64,000 nt of DNA from Muscardinus avellanarius (taxonomy: Eukaryota > Chordata > Mammalia > Rodentia > Gliridae): contig OY726569.1 in NCBI GenBank assembly GCA_963383645.1, positions 76,478,135-76,542,134 of the forward strand, read 5' to 3'. Below, in pieces: positions 31,465 to 42,590 of the stretch. The position numbers and the translations under genes were made by a program. The notes beneath the pieces are model-generated. The model made no database searches, was not told where the DNA came from, and saw only the letters and a list, made by a program, of their open reading frames with translations. The first letter of the stretch is position 1. Each line of letters begins with the position of its first letter.

Positions 31465-32215
31465 TTGTGCATTTTAGCAGCACAATTCACAATATTCACT
31501 AGGGAACCAGTCTAGATGTCCAGCAACAGATAAATGGATTACAAAACTATGGTGTATACATATCATAACTTGAAAACAAGTTTTTTTTTGTGGTACTGGA
31601 GATTGAACCCAGGGGCATTCTACCTCAGATATATACCCTCAGTCCTTGTTAATTTTTTTTTCTTTAAAAACAGCATCTCACTAGATTGCTGCAAGTCTTG
31701 CTAAGGTTCTAAAGCTAGTCTCAAACCTTGATCCTCCTGTCTCAGTCTCCCAGGTACTGGAATTACAGACGTGTTCCACTGTGCCTTGCTTACACAATGG
31801 AATTTTACTCAGTCATAAAAAAGAACACAATTATTTCATTTGCAGGAAAATGGATGAAACTTGAGACTTATGCTAGGCAATATTAGTCAGTCACAGAGAG
31901 TGAAAGGTCCTATGTTTCACTCATATGTAAAAGCTAGAAAGGAACTGAGAGATAAAGAGGACTTCAGATAAATGAGATGAGATACTAGTATAATAGTGGA
32001 AATGATTTTGGGGAGGGAGGTGGGGAGGTGAAGGGGGAAATGTGATGAAGGAATCATTTCAAGTCATCCTTTTAATATTATCTATGGGGAGGGGATGGGA
32101 GCAGGGTGGGGCCTGAGGGTAACACAGAACAGGGGCTCTGTGCATGTATGTTCATATCACTCTGAGTCTCACTATGATGTATATATAACAATAAAAACAT
32201 AATAATTCAGTTTCA
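31465..32215 (+). mobile_element. L1 3' end, split by a SINE
   Basis: Sense L1 ORF2 end/3'UTR: 'tagcagcacaattcacaatattcac', 'gtctagatgtccagcaacagataaatggattacaaaac'; after the SINE 'cacaatggaattttactcagtcataaaaaagaacac', 'aaaatggatgaaacttgagac', 'ttagtcagtcacagagagtg'. It ends in 'aacaataaaaacataataatt'. 5'-truncated and without an open frame. Confidence 0.85.
31578..31795 (-). mobile_element. Composite SINE nested in L1
   Basis: Antisense: T-run, 'gtggtactggagattgaacccaggggcattctacc', 'gatatataccctcagtcc', 'tgatcctcctgtctcagtctcccaggtactggaattacag', 'tgttccactgtgcc'. The L1 3' end reads continuously across it. Confidence 0.88.
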
Positions 32216-32654
32216 AAAGAATCAAAGCATAATGTAGAGAGAAAAATATCTCACTTGTTCTTATGATATAAATATGACTAAAGATAACATTTTGGTTGGT
32301 TCCCTCCCAGTCCTTTAATTTGCATTAGTAGTATGTATAATAGGTCAACATAGTGAGTAATCACAGTATATGTCATATTTTAAATTTTCCTATCATCTGT
32401 CTCCTCAGAATTAATAAGCATTATGATATGTTGCCATCATTATCAATTTTGAAGGTTGCATAGTGTTATGCAGATAATATACCAAGATTTAATTATGCAC
32501 TTTGTCATTAATTGCAAAATTGTTAGATGCAAAGACCTGACATATGTCACAACTCCTACTCTATATCATTTCCTAGAGGGTCAATATTGGTTTCTACAGA
32601 CATAGACTGGGCTTCCCTGGGCTTGGAAAAGTTCTGCGTCACCGAACCACAGAA
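32216..32654. other. Intronic sequence, nothing recognised
   Basis: AT-rich, no exon or named repeat. Confidence 0.45.
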
Positions 32655-33024
32655 AATGAGCAAGTTTTATTAGATGTAGAATGTCCCCTGAAGAGCTCAT
32701 GTATTATGTTCAAGGTTGATGTAATTATATGTAATTATATTGTGAGAGTTGTAATCTCATCAGTGGATAAATCCATTATAATGGATTTATTGGGTTGTAA
32801 CCGAAGCAGGTGGGGTGTGGCTATAGAAGGTGGGTCATTGGGTGTGTGGCTTTGGGGATGTGCTTTCATCTTTTAATCTCCTTGCTTGCTTGCTCTCTGC
32901 CTCTGGTCTCCACAATGTGAGAGCAGAGCCTTTCTCTTTCCCTCTCACTGCTTCCTGCTGCCATGCCCTGAACTCTACAGACCCATATTCACATCAATTG
33001 AACCTTAAGTCTCCAAAAGACTGA

Positions 33025-33074
<50 letters not shown>

Positions 33075-33140
33075 TTTCTTCTAAGTTGTGTGGTCAGTTG
33101 TTTGGATTATAGCAGTGAGATTGTTGATTAAGACCAAGAG
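32655..33140 (+). mobile_element. MaLR-like solo LTR containing (TA)n
   Basis: Same family as 6828-7210: 'gatgtagaatgtcccctgaagagctcatgtatta', 'ggtggggtgtggctatagaagg', 'ccacaatgtgagagcagagcc', 'cttcctgctgccatgccctgaac', 'cttctaagttgtgtggtcagttgtttggattatagcagtgagattg'. It carries a short duplication 'atgtaattat'. The polyadenylation-signal area is replaced by a (TA)n tract. Confidence 0.62.
33027..33073. repeat. (TA)n microsatellite inside an LTR
   Basis: About 22 TA units where the sister LTR at 6828 has 'tatgagcaaataaatc'. Confidence 0.95.
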
Positions 33141-33846
33141 GCATTACTAACAGGTAGGGCCAGTGTTTTCTTTACTTTTCACCTGTAAACCACATCCCCA
33201 TTCTAGTTTCTGACTAGCCTTATGGCAGCACCACACTTATCCTGAGAGCTTCACTAATCCCAGGATATTCAGAAATTTTCAACCTGGAAATTTTCCAAGT
33301 CCTTTGCTATTTTATCCTCTATTTGTTTTTCTTAGGCAACTAACTAAATAAGAATAACATTTCAACCTCTTTCTACTCCCCACAGAATTTTCCCTGCCTG
33401 CACCACCTCTGCCTACAAATTAACCATGGGTTGCTTCTTATATTTTAAAGCGAAATACAAAAGCACAGTTCTGAGAAGCAGCCAAGTTCTGCAGCCAAGT
33501 TTGAAGAATAAAACTTTAAAACAGCTCTTCTGTCACACACTTGAGAGGGGAGAGGCAGGCTTTGCTATAAATAAAGCCGCATTCCATTTCTATCTCATCC
33601 CTTGCAGTCCTCTTGGGTAATACTTTTTGTATGTGACTACAGTGTTCTCTTACTGCCCACTCACCCCTTTCAACCTTCCATTTTATACCTCATTTTTATT
33701 TCAACATTCTGTAGTTTTGGAGGTTAGGGACCCTGCATGAAAGAGGAGTAGAACTTTTTTCTACCTGAGGGCTAGGTATAACATGATCTGGTGACTAATA
33801 TTTTAAAAATGATGCTGTCTATCTGTAATGTTTTCAGCAGCTGCAC
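33141..33846. other. Unique intronic sequence
   Basis: No exon or repeat recognised. A 64-codon frame at 33426-33620 has no splice context. Confidence 0.45.
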
Positions 33847-33905
33847 GTACTAGTTTCCTATTGTTACTGAGACAAATTGCCACAAACTTAGTGGCTTAAA
33901 ACAAA
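33847..33905 (-). mobile_element. MLT1-type LTR, first piece
   Basis: 'gtactagtttcctattgttactgagacaaattgccacaaacttagtggcttaaaacaa' is the opening of an antisense MLT1-type LTR. The rest follows at 35478, after a SINE and an L1. Confidence 0.72.
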
Positions 33906-34020
33906 GCTGGACATGCCAGTGCAGCTTGTAATCTCAGTACTTGGGAGACTGAGATAGGAGGATTTCAAGTTGGAGGCCATTGTGTAGTAAATTAGTGAGA
34001 CTCTGTTTCACAAAAGCAGA
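33906..34020 (+). mobile_element. SINE left half, split by L1
   Basis: Sense: 'gctggacatgccagtgcagcttgtaatctcagtacttgggagactgagataggagg', 'attagtgagactctgtttcac'. It ends at the A-rich linker, where the L1 entered. Confidence 0.78.
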
Positions 34021-35403
34021 AACACAGAACAACGGGGCAGAATAGAAGACTCAGAAACAAATCTACAGACTTGTAGCCAATTGATTTTTGACAAAGGGGC
34101 CAGAAGCGTACACTGGAAAAAAGATAGCCTCTTCAACAAATGGTTTGGCAGAATTGGATATCCATATGTAGAAAAATGGAAATAAACTCCACTTTCTCAA
34201 CCTGCACAAGAGTCAATTCAAGATGGATCAAAAACGTGGAAATTAGATCAGAGACCTTGCTGCTGCTTAAAGAGGGCATAGGACCAACATATAAGCATGA
34301 GTAAAAACTTCAACAAGACCCCAAAGGCCTAAGAAATTAAAAGGAAGATCAATGCATGAAATTGCATTAAACTAAAGAGCTTCTGTGCAGCAAAGAAAAC
34401 TATTAAAAACCTCAACAGAGAGTTGACAGAATGAAGATTTTTGCCAGCTACTCCTTTGATAGAAGACTAGTATCTAGAATATCAAGAGAACTTGAGACTC
34501 ACCACCAAGAAAAACAACCCAATCAAAATTTGTCCAATGAACTAAATAGACACTTCACAAAAGAAGAAATACAGGTGGCCAGTAAATGTATAAAAAATGT
34601 TCAATATCATTAACAGAGATGCAAATCAAAACTACCTTGAGATTTCACTTAACTCTAATTAGAATGGCAATCATTAAAACCACAAACAACAACAAGTAGG
34701 TGATGATGTGGAGATGTAGTAACTCTAATACATTGTTGGTGGGATTGCAAACTAGTGTAACCACTTTGGAAAACAGTGTGGTAGATTATCAGACGAATGA
34801 AAATGAACCTAACATATGACCCATCAATACCACTCCTGGGTATCTACCTAAAAGAATGGAAATCAAACTACCAGAATAATGCATGCATATCTTTTTATAG
34901 CTGCACAATTCACCAGTTGAGCTGTCCATCAACAGATGAATGGATTATAAAACGATGGGATATGTACACAATGGAATCTTACTCAACCATAAAGAAGAAC
35001 AAACCTATGTCATTTATAGGGCAATGGATGGAACTGGAGAACATTATAAGTGAGATTAGTCAGTCACAAAAAGTGAAAAGTTGGATGTTCTCCCTTATAT
35101 GTGGAAGCGAGGAGAAAATAGGATCTAGGAGGGACTCCAACCAAAGGAGGAGAAACCTTAGATGAGTGAAGAAGGTGACTTAACTGAGGGAGATGGGAAG
35201 GGGAAGAGGGAACACCTCAATGGACATGATATACATATACAGACTTATCGAAGTCAATCACTATTCTTAGCATGGGAAGGAGGGTTGGGGGAGGGAACTG
35301 CGGGAGGCTTAAATGAGTGCTGTGTGCAAGTATGCCTTTACCACCCTGGACTTCAACAGGATGTATAATTTCAATGCACCAATAAAATAAAATAAAACAA
35401 ATA
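34021..35403 (+). mobile_element. L1 3' part (ORF2 C-terminus and 3'UTR)
   Basis: Sense L1, 5'-truncated: 'aatctacagacttgtagccaattgatttttgacaaaggggcc', 'caactggatatcca'-like text, 'gatgcaaatcaaaactaccttgagatttcactt', 'gttggtgggattgcaaactagtg', 'acacaatggaatcttactcaaccataaagaagaac', 'gtgagattagtcagtcacaaaaagtg', and an A-rich end 'aataaaataaaataaaacaa'. Short open stretches (34431-34613, 34797-35165) are ORF2 C-terminal remnants separated by frameshifts. The endonuclease and reverse-transcriptase core are absent. Confidence 0.9.
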
Positions 35404-35477
35404 ATAAGAAAAGGACATGGGAAGTAGTTCAGTGATAGAATGACCCTGGGTTCAGTTCCTAATACCACAAACAAAAT
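35404..35477 (+). mobile_element. SINE right half, split by L1
   Basis: 'ggacatgggaagtagttcagtgatagaatgaccctgggttcagttcctaataccac' is the ID-like half that completes the SINE begun at 33906. Confidence 0.78.
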
Positions 35478-35875
35478 AGAACAGACGCCACAAGTTTATT
35501 CTCTTATAATCCTGGAAATCAGAAGTCTAAGATTATTTGACATCATTGCATATCCTCTGGGGGTAAATTCAGCTTCTTCCATTTTCCAGCTACTTGAGGC
35601 TGTCTGCATCCCCCAGCACTTGTCTCCACACCACTCTGACCTCTGCATCCATCATCATGTCTCCCCTGACTCTGACCCCCCACCCCATCTTCCTCTTATA
35701 GAACCCTGTGACTGCATGGAGCCTACCTGGATAATCCAGGATAACCTCCCATCTTCCCTCAATCATAGCTGTGAGGTGCTTCTACCACATAAAGTAGAAA
35801 TAGATTCATAGGTTTGGAGGGTTAGGACATGGACATCTTTGAAGGGCCATTATTCTACCTGGCACCCTGCCTTAG
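35478..35875 (-). mobile_element. MLT1-type LTR, second piece
   Basis: Resumes the antisense LTR: 'acaagtttattctcttataatcctggaaatcagaagtc', 'ccttcctcttatagaaccctgtgactgcatggagcctacctggataatccaggataa', 'agattcataggtttggagggttaggacatggacatctttgaagggccattattctacc'. The two pieces together make one solo LTR. Confidence 0.74.
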
Positions 35876-36954
35876 TAAAGGAAAAATAAATGATTTGGGG
35901 ATTTTATCTCTTTTTTATAGCTAGGGAGGAGGTATGCTGACATTTTGGTTTTCCTTCCTTTATTTACCTTGGCAGATATGTGGCAAATTAAACTATGTCT
36001 GGTGCATCATTTTGTATTGGTGGAAAGGCCTTTGGAAAGCAGAAAAGAGGAGTTTCAGAGACTGGCATTGAGGATGGGCTAGGGTCTTAGTTGAAGACCT
36101 CACTTCTTGCTCACTGGGTGAGTATATTAGGCCTCACTCAGGGTGGCAAACAAATCCATGCCATGGAAGGGAAATGATCAAGCTGATGCATTCACAGTGA
36201 ATAAAAGAAGATCTCATTAACCATAGCCACACCCTGTCTGGTTTTCTTGCAAGACTGTTTGTCTCCAATTATTTTATACTTTAGCATATATAAAAGTTGT
36301 GATACTAAACAATGTAGTAAATAAACACTTTTCATGGCTGGCCAGCCCATATAGAGGACTTTTACAGTTGTTGAAAAATAATAAGGGAGTGTATTGGTAA
36401 CATGCAGTTCCCTTAGCTTGAGAGACACGTCAGTCAGCTTATTGACTCTGCAAAGACGCCTCCTTCCACTATTTTATTATTGTACTAGTGAGAAGTTGTG
36501 ACACACACTAGCCACAAAAGGGACACAAGTAGTAGCAAAACTGCCAATGGAGAGCATAACCTTGGATGCTGGCAAGACTCAGAGCAAAGGAGCCCCTTCA
36601 AAAAGCTAGCCAAGAAAACAGAAGATAAAACCTAATTGCCAGGGAGCAAGTGGGGGCGTGAATTTGCTTTTCCTTAGCAAGTTGTTAACATCATTAACGT
36701 TCACTGCATTGCTGAGAAGGAAGGTCAGTGGTTGGAAAACAATCTGCCATGGCCGATGACATAACTGTAGGACAGTGGTCATCAGCATACTGCTTGCCTG
36801 TCCCTAGGCCAGCTTTATGTCTGTCCCTCAAGCTCAGCATGATCTTTTTTTATATTTTGAAATGATTAAAACAAAGAATCAAAAGAGAAGCAATATTTCA
36901 GGATGTGTGAAAACCCTGAGAAATTCAACTACCAGTGTTCCTAGACCAAGTTTT
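35876..36954. other. Unique intronic sequence
   Basis: No exon or repeat recognised. Confidence 0.45.
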
Positions 36955-37150
36955 ACTGAGATACAGCCACGCCATTTGTTTATGAATTATCTATGGCTTT
37001 CTTTTTCTTTTTCTTTTTCTTTTTTTTTTTTTTTTTAGCTACCAAGGAGAAGAAGAACGGTTGTGACAGAGATTGTCCGTATGATCAGTAAAGCTTAAAA
37101 TATTTACTAACTGGCTTTTTACAGAGAAGTTTGCAGCCACTGTTTTAGGA
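36955..37150 (+). mobile_element. DNA-transposon relic (hAT-type, unnamed)
   Basis: 'ttttactgagatacagccacgccatttgtttatgaattatctatggc', then a CTTTTT run, 'gttgtgacagagattgtccgtatgatcagtaaagcttaaaatatttactaactggctttttacagagaag'. The same family is at 63840-64000 (+) and 45885-46010 (-). The hAT class is from memory. Confidence 0.65.
37000..37036. repeat. (CTTTTT)n / poly-T tract
   Basis: Four CTTTTT units, then a T-run, expanded inside the transposon relic. Confidence 0.9.
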
Positions 37151-37924
37151 GATTTGGAAGAGACTGAAAAGCATCTGCAAACGTGCTTGTTGGGACAATA
37201 TTTCTATAAAAATCAAGACCCAGTGATTCTGTTTAGTGCTCACTCATTGCCAGGAAACCATGAGGGTCTAACTGGGGTTTGGGTAGGCAAGATCATTTAG
37301 AAAGTGGTACATATGCATTTGCCATAAATGATATGCAAATCCTGCCAGTCCCCCCTTGAATACTATGCTGCCCTTATTGAGGGGTCACATAGTATACACT
37401 AGTATTTTATGGATGAGACTTTTGTTTGCTTGCTTTTTAAATAACAAAGAGCATATTGAGCTGCAGGAAGGGTTGGGCTATGCACCCTGCTGGCTAGCTA
37501 CCTCCATTTCGGATGTGGTACCCAAGTGGCTCTCCTTTTGGCAGGATCCACATCCTACCAGGCACTGGGCCCATGTGTTGGCATAAGAATTGCTCTTACT
37601 CATCACTGTCCCAAGACCACTGTTCTTCCCGCTCTGGATACGGGGGGTGGTGGTGTATACTGTGGGTAAATGGTGCCTGGGTGGCATTGCAGGTGTGAAG
37701 CAAGAATTGCTGCTCAGTCTGTCTCTCCTTCTCAGATGATACTCTTTCACAAGATCCAGAAGGAAGAAGACAGCCAGCTCGGGAGTGGCTGACTTCTGCT
37801 CTTTTGTCTGGGCTGGTAGGGCTATTACAACTTCATAAGCAAGATGCTCTGACTGCCACGTTATAGTGTTCAGTGATACCCTTTGCTTCTGTTTTATAGC
37901 TTCTTCCAGCACTCTATGTCCCTC
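37151..37924. other. Unique intronic sequence
   Basis: No exon was recognised. A 144-codon minus-strand frame (37478-37912) is one of the longest non-L1 frames in the window; it has no known motif, and I saw no convincing splice sites around it. Confidence 0.4.
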
Positions 37925-38270
37925 ATGTAGTTAGCCCTCTATTTCTGCAAGTTCCATCTCTCTGAATTCAACCAACTTCAAATAAAAAATATTCAGAAAA
38001 AAATCGCATCTATTTTGAACATGTAGGCTTTTTTCCTGGCTGTAATTCCTCAAACAATATAGCATACTAACCATTTGCATGGTTTACTTTAGATTACCTA
38101 TTATAAGTGATCTAGAGATAATTTAAAGTCTATAGGAGGAGCTATATAGATAGGGTATATGTGACTACTATGCCATTTTATATATGGGGCTTAGAGTATT
38201 CACCATTTCAATATCAGAGAGGGTCCTGACAGTGATCCCTTGTGAGTACCAAGGAACAGCTGCATTATGT
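37925..38270 (-). mobile_element. MER2/Tigger-like element
   Basis: 'tctgcaagttccatctctctgaattcaaccaacttcaaataaaaaatattcag', 'tacctattataagtgatctagagataatttaaagtctataggagg', 'gactactatgccattttatatatggggcttagag', 'aggaacagctgcat'. Full layout of a non-autonomous Tigger relic, antisense with respect to the 47208 copy. Confidence 0.75.
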
Positions 38271-38400
38271 TCATAAAAGTCTCATGAAATACAGAAGGGA
38301 AATACTATCTGTTTCTACCTTACAAATCACAGAGACTCAGGTTAAGAGACTTGGCTAAGATCAACGAACTAGCTTTTAGCAGCAGTTTTTAACATACCTT
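38262..38400 (-). mobile_element. MIR SINE
   Basis: Complement: 'gttcataaaagtctcatgaaatacagaagggaaatactatc', 'ttacaaatcacagagactcaggttaagagacttggctaagatcaacgaactagc'. Abuts the MER2-like relic. Confidence 0.68.
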
Positions 38401-39825
38401 CTGACCTAGGATTTGGGGTTTGTACATTACTTTCCGTGGCTTCTCCATGAAGCAGGTTCATGGACATATCTGTTACATTTTTGTTCATCTCCCTGTCATA
38501 TTGTAAATGCATGTTACCGGGTAGCCATAAAGGAAGTGCTTGATGGATAGACCTGTTGATGAAGCAGTCTGAAGACCTCTGTTGTTATCTTTCTCTGGTG
38601 AGATTTTATACCACATGACTTCTTACATTGACTAGATTGTGTAACTTTGAGGTTCAAAGATTGGTTGGTGTCTCTAAATTACATGAAGTTATTTATCTCA
38701 TAAATTATCAACATTGGCTATTTTCCACATCATGTAACAACTTTGTTATTACATCCCTTTCCTTGGTTTCTTCATCCACCGCCCCCCCCAATCTTTCACT
38801 TTCTTACCATGAGAGAGGATAAGAAAAACAAAAAGGACTACCGACTATATTTCTCTCACCAGTGAAAAGTACATTTTCACTTTTTTCTACCATTAAATAT
38901 GTGATTTGTTTGCTGTATCTCATTGAAAACAGCCTTGAACTTGCAATCTTCCCATCTCAGCTTCCCGAGTGCTGGAATTCTAGGCACCAGCTCATTATAT
39001 TTTTCTGCACATCAATGGTTATTTCCTTAGGACAAGTTGCTAGATTAAAATCACAAGTACATTCTAGCCTTTCATATGTATTTGCAGGATGATAGGTAAA
39101 GCTAAGATCTCTTTCTCAGGTGGTGTGTAGCAGGGTTCTGTTTCCACACCTTAATTCTATAATGAAGACTCTTTTAACCTTTGCTAATTTAACAGGTGAG
39201 ACAAGCTTCATCATTTAAAGAAATTACATTAAAATTATGAACACAGATGAACATTTATCTATGCATGTTTCTTATCTCTATTCCCTTTTAACTGAATTTC
39301 TCATTTATGTTCTTACTCGATTATTCTAGAAGATCATTGGTCTTTTCTGTTGATTTGTTGGAGCCTTTCACATAAAGAATGTCTGTGGTGTTTCAAGTTG
39401 ATGTTGTAGAAAAATGGCCTCTTTACTTTAAAAAGATATTGTTTTCACAGTTGCAGAGGATTAAACAGTAAAGTATTTTGTTTCAAGAGTACTTGTTAGA
39501 TTACTGGAATAAAAAAAAAACCAACAACAATAAAACCAGAAACTGTAAGGTAGAACTTATTTCTGTTGTGGAACTTGTCCCTTTAGTTTCTATCTCTTAA
39601 GTCACTAGAATTTGTGTTCTTTAATTGGAACTACTGCTTTGCTGTGGCCATGGAAACACATTTTAGCTGCCATGAGCAGCACACATCTTGGCAAAATATT
39701 TTTTTTAAAGAGTGGCTTTTAGGTGAAATTCATTATCCAATGTATTCATGGAGAGTCTAGATGAATTAATGGATGGCAGACCCATCATTTTATACTAATA
39801 AGAGTAAGAAAAATAGTGAAATTAA
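38401..39825. other. Intronic sequence with a SINE scrap
   Basis: Mostly unique. 38928-38992 ('cagccttgaacttgcaatcttcccatctcagcttcccgagtgctgg') is a 65-base antisense piece of a B1-like half. No exon. Confidence 0.5.
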
Positions 39826-39985
39826 TAGTTGCTATCTACTGATAACCTACTGTGTTCCTGCTATAATTATTTCATCTGGTCTTCACAGTCATCCTATGTT
39901 GTAGACAAAGAAGCAGAAATGCAAGAAAGTTTAAGTGGGCTTGCCTTGGGCTATACAGCTTGCAAGAAGTGAAGCTTGACCCTGA
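39826..39985 (-). mobile_element. MIR SINE
   Basis: Complement: 'ttgctatctactgataacctactgtgttcctgc', 'tcttcacagtcatcctatgttgtagacaaagaagcagaaatgcaagaaagtttaagtgggc', 'ctatacagcttgcaagaagtg'. Confidence 0.78.
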
Positions 39986-40144
39986 CCTTGATTTTCTACC
40001 ACCCGGGTCTTACAGGCTCATTACAGAATAGACTTTCAGGTACATGTATAATTTACTGGTGGTGGCAGGGGTGGAAAATCTTGATAGTCAAAGCTGGATT
40101 CCACACCAATAAAATCCAAGACTTGAGTAGAGTCAGTGGGTGCT

Positions 40145-40605
40145 AGAGTTAGGATGTGGAATGCCCCCCGCCCATGAAAAGCTCATGTGTTGTCCATAAA
40201 AATATATTCAGAAGTGAAATAATTGAATCAGAACTTTGACCTCATTGATAGGTGAATTATTTAAATGGACTTTCTCGGTGGTGACTGTGGGCAGGTAGGA
40301 TGTGGCTGGAGAAGCTGGGTCACTGGAAAATGGCCTTGAGGACTATATCTGTCCTTTCTATACCTATAGTCCTGGTGCTTACCTAATCAGGACTATACCC
40401 AGTCCACCCCCTTCCCTCTGATTCCAGCTGCTGTAAATTGAGCAAATCTCTTCTGCCCTGCTTTGCCACCATGCTCTTTTGGCCTTGGGCCAACCAACTA
40501 TGGACAGAACATCTAAAACCATGGGCCAAACTATACCTTTCCTTCTCTAAGTTGTCCTTTCCAGGTGTTTTGGTCACAATGACCACAAATCTGATACAAT
40601 GGGCC
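40145..40605 (+). mobile_element. MaLR-like solo LTR
   Basis: 'aggatgtggaatgccccccgcccatgaaaagctcatgtgttg', 'ggcaggtaggatgtggctggagaagctgggtcactgg', 'ctgctttgccaccatgctc', 'accatgggccaaactatacctttccttctctaagttgtcc', 'tgttttggtcacaatgac'. Related to the copies at 6828 and 32655 but more diverged. The 64- to 87-codon frames inside are chance. Confidence 0.58.
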
Positions 40606-41429
40606 ACCATGAGTCTGATTTGGGACTGCATAGCTCATAAGGATCAGCATTATGATGCTGATAAGATACTAAGAGCCCAAATGGTAGCTGCCCCCATATA
40701 GCTCATCTTGAACTTCTCTTGATGACATTCCAATGGAAAGAAAGACTCTGATGGGGAAAAACTGGATTTGTAAGGCATTGTAGATGCTAAGATAGAAGAA
40801 CTATTTTTATTGGCCACCTAAATTACTCCCAGTTGCTTAACAATTAACATTCAAACTCCTTATCCTGACAGTCAAGATTTCTGCAAGCTGACCCTAAATT
40901 ATAGTTTAGTCTTTTCTCCTTCACAACTGTACTATACACACATAGTCCTCTTGGCACAGAGACCTGATATAAGCACAGCTCATACTTTTCCATTTCTCTC
41001 CTTTGTTCAACCTATCCTATCAGCTTAGAGTGCCATTGATTTCTCTGCCCTATCTCCAGTCCTCAGTTGTGAGAATTCTGGGCCTCCCTTAATACTGTGG
41101 TCAAATACTCCCTAAAGATTATTTCCTGATTTTTACAGACAAAAGTGACTTCTTCCTCCCAATTTGACTATTATGGCTATTTATATTGTTCTGAAGTCAG
41201 TCCTAACTCACTTATTTGCAGGATAGTTTTGGGGGACATATTTTTCCCTCTAGCTCCATTGGAATATCCTTAAGGGTTAGGATCTAATTCATTTTTTTTT
41301 GTATTCCCTGTAGAACCTGCATGATTCCTTGAATATAGTAATTTTCCAAAAGGAAATGATGATGTGCTATAATTCTGCTAATGGGGTTTGTTTTGCTGGA
41401 AGAAGCTACTATTTAGTGTCTTATTGTGG
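40606..41429. other. Intronic sequence, nothing recognised
   Basis: No exon or repeat named. Confidence 0.45.
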
Positions 41430-41835
41430 ATTGACCCATAAACTCCTGCTCCCTGCCCCCAAATCCATTTATTGATATCCTAACCCCCAGTACCTCAGAA
41501 TATGAGCCTATTTGGAAATATGCTTATTGAGATGGCATGCCTTAGGATGAGGTTATCCTGGAACAAGGTGGACCCCTCCTGATGTCCTGAAGACAAGGAC
41601 ATTTGGGCACTGATGCATGAGCAGGGAAAACACTATGTGGAATTAGAGCAATGCTGCCACCGGCCATGGTGTTACCAGATGCCAGGATGGAGATCCTGGG
41701 ACAGAGCCTTCTCAGGAAGTGTGGTCTTGCCAGCATATTGAGCTCAGACTTCCAGCCTCCAGACCTGTAAGCCAACAAGTTTCTATTAAGTTACTCAATT
41801 TGTGGTACTTTGTTATGGCAGCCCCAAGAAACACA
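41430..41835 (+). mobile_element. MLT1-type solo LTR
   Basis: Sense MLT1: 'cccataaactcctgctccctgcccccaaatccatttattgatatcctaacccccagtacctcagaatatgagcctatttggaaatatg', 'cagacttccagcctccagacctgtaagccaacaagtttctattaagttactcaatttgtggtactttgttatggcagccccaagaaac'. One of the clearest LTR matches in the window. Confidence 0.82.
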
Positions 41836-42391
41836 GTCAAGAAACCAATGCAAGCCTGTTCCATCCTCACAGCCAACAAGAGATGGTGTTTTAGATGACC
41901 CTGTCCTGTGTGGGATTGGGGATCAAAGTGAGGCAACCCTAGACCTTTCCCTGTTATCTGTCCACCTGATGGTAGGCTCTGGACACAACGTTCTTGTGGC
42001 TCTAGGCATCCTGAGCACATCAAACTCAACACAGTCTACTATTTCATAAGCTCATCTCAGCTGCTGTTACCGTGACCCTCAGCAATCCCTTCCTTTCCTC
42101 ATCCCCAATTAACAACAACAACAACAAAAAAAAAGGGATTTCTGCCTTCTTTTGGAAAATATGGAAGATCTGGCCTCACCAGGCCCTGGTTACTACATAG
42201 CAATAATTGGCCAGAAGGATGGGGGGCCCCTCACACAGGGGATGTGTTTTGGATCCTACCTGGCATCACATGCCTGGGCCTCGTGGGTACTGGAGTCTGG
42301 GCCCCAGGTGGGATGGAGGTGGTAGCACTGCCCTCCCTGGCAGGGACGTAAGTGGATAGCTTCAGCTCATGGGTACCCCAGCTGCGATCTG
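41836..42391. other. Intronic sequence
   Basis: GC-richer unique sequence with a short (AAC)n/A-run at 42112-42135. No exon. Confidence 0.45.
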
Positions 42392-42590
42392 CATCCTGCT
42401 GTGTCACTTGCTGGCTGGAAAACAGCCACGGGAGGCTCCTGAGTCTCTGTTTCCTAATCTATAAATGGAGATAATGATGGTGCTCACCTCAGAGGGGTAT
42501 TGAGAGAATTAAATGACATCATGCACGTCAGGAGATTAGAACCTGATGCATAGCAGGCTCCTCATAAATGTTCACTCGTATTATTAAGTA
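42392..42590 (+). mobile_element. MIR SINE
   Basis: Nearly full-length sense MIR: 'tcctgctgtgtcacttgctggctgg', 'ctcctgagtctctgtttcctaatctataaatggagataatgatgg', 'ctcacctcagaggggtattgagagaattaaatgacatcatgcacgtcaggagattagaacctgatgcatagcaggctcctcataaatg'. Confidence 0.85.

Noticed and set aside
37478..37912. 144-codon minus-strand frame
   Set aside because: No recognised domain and no convincing exon boundaries; overlapping plus-strand frames of similar length suggest chance.
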